Below the pieces are notes generated by a model that made no database searches, was not told where the DNA came from, and saw only the letters and a program-made list of their open reading frames with translations. Below are positions 7,861 to 16,051 of a stretch of 64,000 nucleotides of DNA, in pieces (position 1 is the first letter of the stretch; each line of letters starts with the position of its first letter). Origin of the DNA: Lachnospiraceae bacterium (GTDB taxonomy: Bacteria > Bacillota > Clostridia > Lachnospirales > Lachnospiraceae); the NCBI GenBank assembly GCA_910575075.1, contig CAJTCY010000006.1, positions 124,001-188,000 on the forward strand, given 5' to 3'. The position numbers and the translations under genes are program-made.

Positions 7861-8548
7861 GTTTTTTGAAACGTCTGTATTTTTTGGGGTATTTTTAAGT
7901 ATTTTATCTTACGGAATTGGTGTCATGCTGAAAAAAAAGTGGAAGCTGGCTGTATTCAATCCCTTACTGATAGCAGTTGTAATCGTGATATTGTTTTTAA
8001 CAGTATCAAATATTGACTGCAGCGTATATCAGGAAGGGGCGAAGTCCATTAGTTTTCTGCTGACGCCAGCCACCATCTGCCTTGCTGTTCCGCTGTACGA
8101 GCAGATGGAACTGCTGAAGAAAAATTATAAAGCCGTACTGATTGGCATTTTTTCCGGAGTATTGACAAGTCTTGCCAGTATACTTCTGCTGGCGTTTTTA
8201 TTTGAGCTTGACCATGCGTCGTATGTGACCTTGCTGCCAAAGTCAATCACGACTGCGATCGGCATGGGAGTTTCAGAAGAGCTGGGAGGATATGTGTCTA
8301 TTACGGTAGCAGTGATTATCGTGACAGGAGTGATGGGAAATATGTTTGCTGAGACCATATGCCGGATATTTAAAATCCATGATCCAATTGCCATAGGGAT
8401 TGCCATAGGTACCTCTTCTCATGCCATTGGAACCGCTAAGGCAATGGAGCTTGGGGAAGTGGAAGGTGCAATGAGCAGCCTTTCTATCGTTGTATCTGGG
8501 ATTTTGACTGTGATTGGAGCAAGTTTGTTTGCTCAATTTATCGTGTAA
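7853..8548 (+). CDS. lrgB: LrgB/CidB family membrane protein
   Basis: A 231-residue polytopic membrane protein of the LrgB/CidB family. The conserved LPKSITTAIGMGVSEELGG segment and the IGIAIGTSSHAIGTAKAMELG motif are both present. It acts with LrgA in the cytoplasmic membrane. The ATG follows GGAGGG. The gene overlaps lrgA by 8 bases and is followed by a large palindrome and then the GntR gene, making a likely lrgA-lrgB-gntR unit. Confidence 0.92.
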   Translation: MSEFFETSVFFGVFLSILSYGIGVMLKKKWKLAVFNPLLIAVVIVILFLTVSNIDCSVYQEGAKSISFLLTPATICLAVPLYEQMELLKKNYKAVLIGIFSGVLTSLASILLLAFLFELDHASYVTLLPKSITTAIGMGVSEELGGYVSITVAVIIVTGVMGNMFAETICRIFKIHDPIAIGIAIGTSSHAIGTAKAMELGEVEGAMSSLSIVVSGILTVIGASLFAQFIV

Positions 8549-8562
8549 GCTGAAAAATGTAC

Positions 8563-8716
8563 TCTCGGAATCTCTCCGCACCTGCCTTTGTGGCTGATTT
8601 TCCGCCAGATGCACCCAAATTTAATCAACGTACATTCCACGTACGCCTCATAAATTTGGGTGCATCTGACAAAAAATCATCTCACAAAATCAGGCACGGT
8701 GAGACTCCGAGAATAC
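8563..8716. repeat. Large imperfect palindrome between lrgB and the GntR gene
   Basis: Nested inverted repeats over about 154 bases. The outer arms are TCTCGGAATCTC (from 8563) and GAGACTCCGAGA (to about 8712). The inner arms are a perfect 18-bp pair, CAGATGCACCCAAATTTA (8606-8623) and TAAATTTGGGTGCATCTG (8651-8668), with a CGTAC/GTACG centre. The RNA would form one long hairpin. There is no T run. It may be a transposon-derived palindrome or an mRNA processing/attenuation element. Confidence 0.75.
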
Positions 8717-8741
8717 ATAAAACTTTTTAGGAGGGATGGAT

Positions 8742-9425
8742 GTGGAAGAAGGAAGGGAATACCAAAAAGCAATTGAATATCTCTGCAGACTTGTAAAGAA
8801 AGGAGAGCTTAAGGTTGGTTCGAAACTTCCGACAGAGCGGAAGCTTGCAGAGACATTGTCCATAGGACGCAATTCCACGAGAGAGGCACTCCGCATACTG
8901 GAAAATATGGGAATGATTGCCTGCCGGCAAGGATCGGGAAATTATATCACAGGAAATATGACAAAAACGATTTCAGGAGTGATTGAAATGATGCTTCTGT
9001 TAAAACAGGTCACGAGAGAAGAGGTTCTCATCTTCCGGCGGGATATGGAAAAAGCAGTATGCCATGCCGTCATTGAAAAAGGAAATATCGAAAAATGGTA
9101 TGATAAAATTATGGAAATTCTTTCAGTGGATTTGGATTTGCAGCCCTTGGAAGAACAAATTGAAGCAGACCGCAGGTTTCATTATCTGCTGATTCAGGCA
9201 ACAGAAAATCAATTGTGGATTTGTATTTCAGAAGCAATCATTACTGTATACCGCAATTGGATAGACAGTGTGCTGCAAGTTGCAGATTTGGATATGAAGA
9301 AGAAATTGAAGCAATCCCATCTCGCGCTGCTTAAGGCATTGAAAGAAGGTTCCAGAGAACTATGTGAACGGGCAATTGACAGTCATTATGACCTGGTGGA
9401 TGAGAAACTGACAAAAAATAATTAG
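8742..9425 (+). CDS. GntR-family (FadR subfamily) transcriptional regulator
   Basis: A 227-residue regulator with an N-terminal winged HTH (VGSKLPTERKLAETLSIGRNSTREALRILENMG) and an all-helical FCD ligand domain in which Asp/His metal-ligand positions can be seen. The start is given as GTG 8742, because AGGAGGG (8729-8735) directly abuts the ATG at 8736 but stands 6 bases from the GTG. The FadR-type palindrome over the lrgA promoter is a natural target, so this is probably the local repressor of lrgAB. Its ligand is unknown; carboxylic acids are common in the family. Confidence 0.85.
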   Translation: MEEGREYQKAIEYLCRLVKKGELKVGSKLPTERKLAETLSIGRNSTREALRILENMGMIACRQGSGNYITGNMTKTISGVIEMMLLLKQVTREEVLIFRRDMEKAVCHAVIEKGNIEKWYDKIMEILSVDLDLQPLEEQIEADRRFHYLLIQATENQLWICISEAIITVYRNWIDSVLQVADLDMKKKLKQSHLALLKALKEGSRELCERAIDSHYDLVDEKLTKNN

Positions 9426-9430
9426 AAATT

Positions 9431-10138
9431 TTATTCATAATATATTTTACGGTTTCCTTCAATACTGTTCATGACAGATTCCTGAATCCATGAAGCTGCG
9501 CCCTGTGCGTCCCGATTTCGGATATAGGTAAAAAGCTTGTGGTTATTCTCATATAATGCAGGGATCCCGTATAGAACACAGAAACGTTCCCACAGAGATG
9601 TAATTGCGGATTTGAAGGAACAGAAAATCAGCGGAATCAAAGTATTGCCGGAAAATATGGCAAACTCATGCTGAAATTCATAGGCGGCGGCAACGGCGTC
9701 TTTGATAGAAGAAGCATGTTTGAGCTGTTCAATAATATTTCCCAGAATCTCAATCTCTTCCTCTGTAATGTGAATGGCGCAAAGCTGTGCAGCAAGCGTG
9801 TCAAGTGCAATCCGAACCTCCAAAATAGAACGGATTTCTTCTGAGCGGAGCCTGCCGCCATTGTAGTTCATAATTGCAAGAAGGGTGTCGGCAGTGCCAT
9901 TTCTGCGGTAATCTGCAACATAAGTGCCGCTGCGGGGTTTAACCACCAGAAAACCTTTCTTTTCCAGATCTGAAATACCTCCGTTTACCACGGAGCGGCT
10001 GACCTGCATAGCTTCTGCGAGCTGACGCTCTGGCGGAAGTTTTTCCCCTACAGCCAACTTGCCAGATAAAATCATGTGTTCCAGTTGTTCTACAAACAAT
10101 TCCCGAAGGGAAGGAGAACTGATTTTTTGAAATTCCAT
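9431..10138 (-). CDS. GntR-family (FadR subfamily) transcriptional regulator
   Basis: A 235-residue protein with winged HTH LPPERQLAEAMQVSRSVVNGGISDLEKKG (about residues 34-62) and a C-terminal FCD helical domain (EIRSILEVRIALDTLAAQL). It is convergent with the preceding GntR gene, only 5 bases apart, and weakly similar to it apart from the HTH, so it does not look like a recent duplication. AAGGAG lies six bases before the ATG inside the palindrome AAGGAGCTCCTT. Target and ligand are unknown. Confidence 0.87.
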   Translation of the reverse strand: MEFQKISSPSLRELFVEQLEHMILSGKLAVGEKLPPERQLAEAMQVSRSVVNGGISDLEKKGFLVVKPRSGTYVADYRRNGTADTLLAIMNYNGGRLRSEEIRSILEVRIALDTLAAQLCAIHITEEEIEILGNIIEQLKHASSIKDAVAAAYEFQHEFAIFSGNTLIPLIFCSFKSAITSLWERFCVLYGIPALYENNHKLFTYIRNRDAQGAASWIQESVMNSIEGNRKIYYE

Positions 10139-10384
10139 AAGGAGCTCCTTATTTCAAGAGGTTCATGTCAAAATTATCAATTCTATTCTATCACAAGTCC
10201 GGTAAAAATCAATTCTTTTCTGAGTTTCCATATTTAACCGCCGGAGTAATATAATCTTAACAGGCAGATATTGAAATAAGATTTGCCAGAAGGTATAATA
10301 GAAAATATGTAAGACGAAAAGGAAGGCGCTGCCGGAATCTGATGTCAATAAGCGGTTCAGAGAATCATAACAGGAGGGAAATAT

Positions 10385-11296
10385 ATGGAAGTTATTGTGC
10401 AGCCACAGTTTGCATCATTGGATGATGCGTTGTTTTCGCTTTTTGGGAGCAGCGTCAGGATTAAAAGTACCCACAGGATCGCGGGAGGAGATATTAATCA
10501 GGCTTATGGGCTGGAACTGACAGATGGGACACGTGTCTTTATGAAAATGAATTCCAGAAAAAATGCTTCGTTTTTTTCTGCGGAAGCAGTTGGTTTGGCT
10601 GCGGTTGCAGACACAGGTGTGATAGGTACGCCCAAAGTTCTTGGCAGCGGAGTTGATGAGGCAAAGGATGACTGCTCTTTTTTGCTGTTAGAATTCATAG
10701 AAGGAAACAAGAGGATTTCAGATTACTGGGGCATGTTTGCCAGACAGTTGGCGGCTATGCATAAGGCGGAGACATCTGCACTTGTGAATAATGGAACATA
10801 TGGTTTCTTTTGTGATAATTTTATTGGTTCAGGAAAGCAGAAAAACACAGCACATGAGAGCTGGATACAGTTTTTCCGGGACTGCCGTCTGGAGCCGCAG
10901 TTTCGAAAGGCCGCTGATTACTTTGGAACAGAAGATTTCAGGAGAATTGGCAGACTGCTGGATCATTTGGAAGATATTCTTGTGGAACCAGAATATCCGT
11001 CTTTGCTGCATGGGGATTTATGGTCAGGAAACGTTATTACGGGAAATGATGGCAGAGTATGGCTGATTGATCCAGCAGTTTATGTTGGCTGCGCGGAAGC
11101 GGATATTGCCATGACAGAGCTTTTTGGCGGTTTTCCTCCACAGTTTTATGATATCTATAAGGAGACAGGATTGCTATTGCCAGGGTACGGCCGCCGTAAA
11201 AATCTCTATAATCTGTACCATCTCTTGAATCATTTGAATCTGTTCGGGCGTTCTTATCTTCCTGCTGTCGGACAGATTGTAAGAGAGTACCAATAA
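10385..11296 (+). CDS. Fructosamine kinase family protein
   Basis: A 303-residue protein of the fructosamine-3-kinase/ketosamine kinase family (aminoglycoside-phosphotransferase fold). It phosphorylates sugar-amine adducts so that they decompose, a protein-deglycation function; bacterial substrates are poorly known. Seen: the N-lobe with IAGGDINQAYGLEL and a Lys in VFMKMNS, the catalytic loop HGDLWSGNV (His209, Asp211) and the metal motif IDPAVY (Asp229). Start ATG 10385 behind AGGAGGG. The next gene, rarA, follows after 79 bases on the same strand. Confidence 0.88.
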   Translation: MEVIVQPQFASLDDALFSLFGSSVRIKSTHRIAGGDINQAYGLELTDGTRVFMKMNSRKNASFFSAEAVGLAAVADTGVIGTPKVLGSGVDEAKDDCSFLLLEFIEGNKRISDYWGMFARQLAAMHKAETSALVNNGTYGFFCDNFIGSGKQKNTAHESWIQFFRDCRLEPQFRKAADYFGTEDFRRIGRLLDHLEDILVEPEYPSLLHGDLWSGNVITGNDGRVWLIDPAVYVGCAEADIAMTELFGGFPPQFYDIYKETGLLLPGYGRRKNLYNLYHLLNHLNLFGRSYLPAVGQIVREYQ

Positions 11297-11375
11297 ATGA
11301 TGGCAGAGAGTAGCTGTCAAAATGTTAAAATGCAAAAACTGACTGCCAGGGGCAGCGGAGAGAGGGTAAGGAAAT

Positions 11376-12704
11376 ATGGAACAATTGAGTCTCTTTGATA
11401 ACAGGGAAAAGCTTGCGCCTCTTGCAAGCCGGTTAAGGCCAGACAATTTGAACGATTATGTGGGACAGAGGCATTTGATAGGAGAGGGCAAGATTCTGCG
11501 CCGCCTGATTGAAGAAGATCAGATATCTTCTATGATTTTCTGGGGACCGCCAGGAGTGGGAAAGACCACGCTGGCAAGGATTATAGCAGAGCAGACGAAA
11601 GCAGAATTTGTGGAATACAGCGCAGTCAACAGCGGAATCAAAGAGATTAAGGAAGTGATGGTGCGGGCGGAACAGAATCGGAAAATGGGAATCCGTACAC
11701 TGTTGTTTGCAGACGAGATTCACCGTTTTAATAAGGCGCAGCAGGATGCATTTCTGCCTTTTGTGGAAAAAGGCAGTATTATTCTGGTGGGAGCTACCAC
11801 AGAGAATCCTTCTTTTGAGATAAATTCCGCTTTGCTTTCACGCTGTAAGGTGTTTATTTTGAAGGCATTGGAAGAAGAGGATTTGAAGGAACTGCTGACA
11901 CATGCGTTAAAGAGCCCCAAAGGGCTTGGAAATATGCAGATTTCCATAGAAGATATTCATTTATCTGCGATTGCCCGTTTCGCCAATGGAGATGCGAGAA
12001 CAGCGCTGAATACTCTGGAAATGGCAGTGTTCAACGGCAGGATGAATGAGAAGGCAGTTCTGTGTGTGGACGAGGAAGTGCTGGCACAGTGCATGAACAG
12101 AAGGTCTTTGTTATATGATAAGAATGGAGAAGAGCATTATAATTTGATTTCAGCTTTACATAAGTCTATGCGTAACAGTGACCCAGATGCGGCAGTGTAC
12201 TGGATGTGCCGGATGCTGGATGGGGGAGAAGATCCGCTCTATATTGCAAGAAGGCTGGTACGGTTTGCCAGTGAGGATGTGGGGATGGCAGATCCAAATG
12301 CGCTGCAGATCACGGTGTCTGCTTATCAGGCATGCCATTTTCTTGGAATGCCTGAGTGTGATGTGCATTTGACGCATGCAGTAGTATATCTGTCAATGGC
12401 GCCAAAGTCCAACGCGCTTTACCTGGCATGTGAAACCTGTAAGAAGGATGTAAGGGAATTTCCGGCAGAGCCGGTTCCTTTACAGATTCGCAATGCTCCT
12501 ACAGGTCTGATGAAGGAACTCAATTATGGAAAAGGATATATTTATGCTCATGATACAGAAGAGAAAATAAGCAGTATGCAGTGTCTGCCGGATATGTTAA
12601 CAGACAGACGGTATTACCTGCCCACGGAGCAAGGACAGGAGAAACAGGTAAAGGAACGGCTGAATCAAATTCTGGAGTGGAAACGCAGCGCGAAAAGGGG
12701 ATGA
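11376..12704 (+). CDS. rarA: Replication-associated recombination protein A (MgsA/RarA AAA+ ATPase)
   Basis: A 442-residue AAA+ ATPase of the clamp-loader clade that acts at stalled replication forks. Walker A GPPGVGKTT is at residues 57-65, Walker B LLFADEIHRF near 109-118, sensor 1 GATTENPSF follows, and the C-terminal tetramerisation domain contains SMRNSDPDAAVYWMCRML and ARRLVRFASEDVGMADP, which are strongly conserved in the family. Start ATG behind AAGGAAAT. Its 3' end lies just before the orphan DUF2185 gene. Confidence 0.95.
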   Translation: MEQLSLFDNREKLAPLASRLRPDNLNDYVGQRHLIGEGKILRRLIEEDQISSMIFWGPPGVGKTTLARIIAEQTKAEFVEYSAVNSGIKEIKEVMVRAEQNRKMGIRTLLFADEIHRFNKAQQDAFLPFVEKGSIILVGATTENPSFEINSALLSRCKVFILKALEEEDLKELLTHALKSPKGLGNMQISIEDIHLSAIARFANGDARTALNTLEMAVFNGRMNEKAVLCVDEEVLAQCMNRRSLLYDKNGEEHYNLISALHKSMRNSDPDAAVYWMCRMLDGGEDPLYIARRLVRFASEDVGMADPNALQITVSAYQACHFLGMPECDVHLTHAVVYLSMAPKSNALYLACETCKKDVREFPAEPVPLQIRNAPTGLMKELNYGKGYIYAHDTEEKISSMQCLPDMLTDRRYYLPTEQGQEKQVKERLNQILEWKRSAKRG

Positions 12705-12751
12705 AAAATTGTGAAAGCATTGGTAAAACGAAAATTTGTGGAGGTGGCAGC

Positions 12752-13540
12752 ATGAACCGTATATTAAACAGGATTAAAGAAACAATTAGCAGCAACATGG
12801 AAGTGTATTTACCTCATGTGAAAACCAGCGATTTAGAAAAGGATGGGGCAATATACTACATGAATGGAAGAGATGGAACGGAATTTGACTGGTATGTTAA
12901 CAGTAAGTTATCGCCATTTATGGTGTTTTATGATGATGAAGATAATTTAGGTGCAATTAAATTATTACTTTATCGTGATGGGAGCATAGCAGTATATATT
13001 TATGATGAAAAAGGGAAAAAATTGATAAAAGAAGTTCATACACATTTAGAAGTAAATGAAACAGATATATTTGAATTGGCTGTAATATTAAGGAATGAGG
13101 CAGATGATAATAATATCTGGGGTGCAGATATTGAAAACATAAATACGGATCTTGAGGTCAATGATGAAAGGATAAATGAATTTAAAGAAAATAAAAAAAA
13201 TTATGATCCTATGATAAATAAGAGAATTATTTTAAATTTATACTCATATGTTTCCAAAAAAATTATTGAAGAAGGCTGGAAAGTTGGGTATATGGAAAGA
13301 AATGAACCATTTCGTGAAGAAGACAGCGGCTGGTCCTTTTTTGCAGGAAATGAAAATGATGAATATACATCAGATCCTAGAAATGTAGAGTTGGTAAGGG
13401 TAGGAAATGTATGGCAGCAGTTAGATCCAGATATTTTTAAATATATTGATATGCCAATAGGAACAAAACTTATCAGAATATCTCCGGAAGATTTTGAAAT
13501 AGATAAAAATGATAAAAAAATATATATGGTAAAAAGATAA
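12752..13540 (+). CDS. DUF2185 (immunity-protein-like) domain protein
   Basis: A 262-residue soluble protein. The C-terminal part (about 165-258), from GWKVGYMERNEPF through DSGWSFFAGNENDEY to TKLIRISPEDFEID, matches the DUF2185/Imm33-like fold found in polymorphic-toxin immunity proteins and stand-alone genes. The N-terminal half is acidic and unrecognised. ATG 12752 follows GGAGGT; a longer in-frame start overlaps rarA. Base composition is clearly more AT-rich than the neighbours, with many AAA/AAT/ATA codons, which suggests transfer. No toxin gene adjoins, so an immunity role is only inference from family membership. Confidence 0.65.
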   Translation: MNRILNRIKETISSNMEVYLPHVKTSDLEKDGAIYYMNGRDGTEFDWYVNSKLSPFMVFYDDEDNLGAIKLLLYRDGSIAVYIYDEKGKKLIKEVHTHLEVNETDIFELAVILRNEADDNNIWGADIENINTDLEVNDERINEFKENKKNYDPMINKRIILNLYSYVSKKIIEEGWKVGYMERNEPFREEDSGWSFFAGNENDEYTSDPRNVELVRVGNVWQQLDPDIFKYIDMPIGTKLIRISPEDFEIDKNDKKIYMVKR

Positions 13541-13574
13541 TATCAATTTCCATTTGCTGAACGGGCAGATAATC

Positions 13575-13632
13575 AATATGCACAACAATCGTTTGGGAAA
13601 GCGAGCTTCCCATGATGATTATTGTGCATATT
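13575..13632. repeat. Nested hairpin after the DUF2185 gene
   Basis: AATATGCACAACAATC (13575-13590) pairs with GATTATTGTGCATATT (13617-13632) with one bulged position. Inside it, TGGGAA/TTCCCA forms the tip. No T run follows directly. It is probably a transcript-end structure or a small palindromic repeat. Confidence 0.6.
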
Positions 13633-13638
13633 GTGTTT

Positions 13639-13727
13639 ACCGTTTTAACTGCAAGAACTTTTGAACACGGTGAGATGATCTTCATGAGCCTTCCATATGT
13701 TTTATTAAAGTTCTTGCAACGGCGGTT
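13639..13727. repeat. Inverted repeat ending in GGCGGTTTTT between DUF2185 gene and crotonase
   Basis: TGCAAGAACTT (13650-13660) is complementary to AAGTTCTTGCA (13708-13718). Weaker flanking pairing ACCG/CGGT ends in TTTTT at 13726-13730. It could terminate plus-strand transcripts; the long loop of 47 bases makes it an inefficient classical terminator. Confidence 0.45.
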
Positions 13728-13742
13728 TTTAGGATTATAAAA

Positions 13743-14537
13743 TTAAAAATCTGTCAGATCAGCAGCACGTCTCTCTAAGAAAGCAGTCATGCCTTCGGTC
13801 TTGTCATGAGTAGAGCAGGTGATGCCGAACAGGTTTGCTTCCATTTCTACGGCGTTCTTGATATCCATGTCATAGCCATTGTTGATGGCAGCCTTTGCGA
13901 TTGAAACAGCGTAGCTTCCTTTGGATATGATCTTAGAAGCCATTTTCTTAGCAGTGTCCATCAATTCTTCTTTGGCAACTACTTTGTTTACCAGACCGAT
14001 ACGGTAAGCTTCTGCAGCGTCAATGTTGTCGCAGGTGAAGATCAGTTCCTTAGCACGTCCCATACCTACCAGGCGGGCAAGTCTCTGTGTTCCGCCAAAT
14101 CCTGGAATGATGCCGAGACCAGTTTCAGGCTGAGCAAAGGTAGCATTGTCGGAAGCGATACGGATATCACAAGCCATAGCGATTTCACATCCGCCGCCCA
14201 ATGCAAACCCATTAACAGCAGCGATGGTTACCTGACGCATGTTCATGAGTTTGAAGAATGGCTCGGCAGCTCTCATGCCAAAAGCGCGTGCTTCTGCGGC
14301 AGAGAAATTTACCATCTCAGCGATATCTGCGCCGGCAACGAAAGATTTGAATGCGTTGTCCTTCTTGTCAGGTCCGCCTGTCAGGATTACAACCTTAACA
14401 TCATCTCTTGCCTCGATTTCGCTGAGGACAGTGTTGAGCTCGTCCAGAGTTTCACTGTTAAGAGCGTTTAATGCACCAGGTCTGCTGATAGTCAGGACAG
14501 CGATCTGATCAGCTACGTCTAATTTTAAGTTGTTCAT
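13743..14537 (-). CDS. crt: Enoyl-CoA hydratase/crotonase family protein (short-chain 3-hydroxyacyl-CoA dehydratase)
   Basis: A 264-residue crotonase-fold enzyme, probably interconverting 3-hydroxybutyryl-CoA and crotonyl-CoA. The oxyanion-hole segment SFVAGADIAEM and both catalytic glutamates (GGGCEIAMACD and FAQPETGLG) are present. The start is ATG 14537, eight bases after GGAGGG; the longer in-frame extension to 14669 runs into the inverted-repeat element upstream and is not coding. The usual butyrate partners (thl, hbd, bcd, etfBA) are not adjacent, so the gene appears to stand alone. The symbol is by family resemblance. Confidence 0.85.
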   Translation of the reverse strand: MNNLKLDVADQIAVLTISRPGALNALNSETLDELNTVLSEIEARDDVKVVILTGGPDKKDNAFKSFVAGADIAEMVNFSAAEARAFGMRAAEPFFKLMNMRQVTIAAVNGFALGGGCEIAMACDIRIASDNATFAQPETGLGIIPGFGGTQRLARLVGMGRAKELIFTCDNIDAAEAYRIGLVNKVVAKEELMDTAKKMASKIISKGSYAVSIAKAAINNGYDMDIKNAVEMEANLFGITCSTHDKTEGMTAFLERRAADLTDF

Positions 14538-14612
14538 GTGTAGAACCCTCCTATAAAATATGTATTTACTGCTATCTATAATATATAACTTTGATAAAAA
14601 TATGTCAATATA

Positions 14613-14798
14613 TAGAGCTTTTGAGTTTCCGCAGTTTTTGATTTTATAGTACCAAAAGGTTTCCAGCACAAAGTGATGGAAACACTTTGCACAGAAAAGT
14701 GCTTTGGAAAGCTAGCTTTCCAGACACTTTTTGTGCAAGACCTTTTGGTACTAAAATATCGGTTGTTGTTAAAAATGGGGAAACTCAAAATAGAGCTT
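14613..14798. mobile_element. MITE-like palindromic element, full copy A, with 8-bp flanking duplication
   Basis: The element spans about 14621-14790 with terminal inverted repeats TTGAGTTTCC and GGAAACTCAA, and is palindromic inside (AGTACCAAAAGG...CCTTTTGGTACT; CAGCACAAAGTG...CACTTTTTGTGC). The octamer TAGAGCTT occurs directly on both sides (14613-14620 and 14791-14798), which looks like a target-site duplication. A second full copy is at 62909-63100 and half copies at 25967-26035 and 50512-50580. No protein is encoded. Short open frames across it occur in both full copies only because the DNA is repeated. It fills most of the 319-base gap between crt and the XRE gene. Confidence 0.8.
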
Positions 14799-14856
14799 CT
14801 TGAGTTCCTATATTTTGCAAGCTCAATCTGTCAAAAGGGCTTCCGCACTCAGATAT

Positions 14857-15972
14857 TTACTTGTGCAAAAGTCCTTCTAATCTGCGGATAATATGCTGGT
14901 ATCTCACGTGACCGGAAAGGCTGGTGAATAGAGGATTGTCAGTCAGCGCTTTTACGATGTCGCTGCGCACAAGAGATTCTTCCCTGGGCAGGCTGCATCC
15001 CAGAGGAAGGCATTCTTCCAGCCAGTCGTCAAGAAGCGTGAAATAAGAATCCCCCTTAAGCCGCAGTGGATATATATCAGAAACTGCCAGCTCAGCGTAT
15101 TTTTCAAGGATATCAAGGGATTTTTCTTTGTCACTGCGTCTGCTATATTCTTGGGCAATGGAGAGATATACAGTCAATAAGCTCGAAGGATGCAGCGTCT
15201 TAAGCTGGAAAATCTCTGTAATAGCAAGGATGCGGCGGCAGGTTTCTTCGAAGATTTCATTCTCTTCTGGACAAAGTGCCAAATAGGGGATCAGGAGATT
15301 CAGCAGTTCTAATATAACTTGATAAGTTCCCGCCTGCAGAATCTGTTTTGCTTTCCTGGTATTTCCGGTTAATTGGAAAGCTTCAGACAACAGGGTTTCT
15401 GTAGACATCCGAAGAGATGTGCAGTCTGATAACAGGTCGATTACTTCTGCCTCGCGTCCCAGTCTCAGCAGGCAGAAGGCTTCCATGTTTAATGCCTGTT
15501 CTGTTAACGATACATTATCGCTTTCCTCTTTCACATGGATAAATAATGCCATCGCTTCTTCTAAAACAGTAAGGGAATCCTGAGGTGTTTTGGCGAGCGC
15601 ACAGTGGTTTACATATAGGTTCCCGATTTGAAACAGGAGAGGAGCGCAGGAAAAATATTTTTTGGTGAGTTCCCGACAACGTGCCATTACCTGTTCAAAG
15701 GGTTTTACAGAAAAATCGTGGGAGAGCTGCCGATAGAGTTTTCGGATATCGTCTTTTGACATCTGCGGCTCATATCCCATCAGTTCGTCGATACTGATAT
15801 TGAAAAAGGCTGCCAGCCGGGGAAGAAGTGTGATGTCTGGGTAAGTAGCGGCGGTTTCCCACTTGGAAACAGAAGCTTTGGAGACACCCATGTATTCGGC
15901 AAGTTCATCTTGTGTGATATTTTGCTGATGGCGGTGCTTTGCGAGAATCCGTCCGATATTTAGTTCTTTCAA
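14857..15972 (-). CDS. XRE-family regulator with C-terminal helical-repeat (TPR-like) region
   Basis: A 371-residue protein. The N-terminal HTH (TQDELAEYMGVSKASVSKWE, about residues 20-39) is followed by roughly 300 residues of antiparallel-helix repeats resembling the TPR regions of RRNPP-like sensors, though not clearly assignable to one. In the minus-strand RNA, GAGGTGAT precedes TTG 15972 with normal spacing; the GTG at 15981 lies inside that site, so 15972 is preferred. The signal sensed is unknown. It lies 70 bases from the AraC gene on the same strand. Confidence 0.8.
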   Translation of the reverse strand: MKELNIGRILAKHRHQQNITQDELAEYMGVSKASVSKWETAATYPDITLLPRLAAFFNISIDELMGYEPQMSKDDIRKLYRQLSHDFSVKPFEQVMARCRELTKKYFSCAPLLFQIGNLYVNHCALAKTPQDSLTVLEEAMALFIHVKEESDNVSLTEQALNMEAFCLLRLGREAEVIDLLSDCTSLRMSTETLLSEAFQLTGNTRKAKQILQAGTYQVILELLNLLIPYLALCPEENEIFEETCRRILAITEIFQLKTLHPSSLLTVYLSIAQEYSRRSDKEKSLDILEKYAELAVSDIYPLRLKGDSYFTLLDDWLEECLPLGCSLPREESLVRSDIVKALTDNPLFTSLSGHVRYQHIIRRLEGLLHK

Positions 15973-16051
15973 AGTTATCACCTCAATTTTAACTACAATA
16001 TAGTGTTCCAGAAAGTTTATAGAGTTTTACAGTAACATACAAGGAAGCGCT

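Noticed and set aside
14538-14669. N-terminal extension of the crotonase to 14669
   Set aside because: It enters the inverted-repeat element, lacks a ribosome site, and the crotonase fold starts at the ATG at 14537, behind GGAGGG.
14673-14891. Open frame over MITE copy A, with a near-identical peptide in the frame at 62861-63142
   Set aside because: The similarity comes from the repeated non-coding DNA; there is no ribosome site, and the frames enter unrelated flanks.
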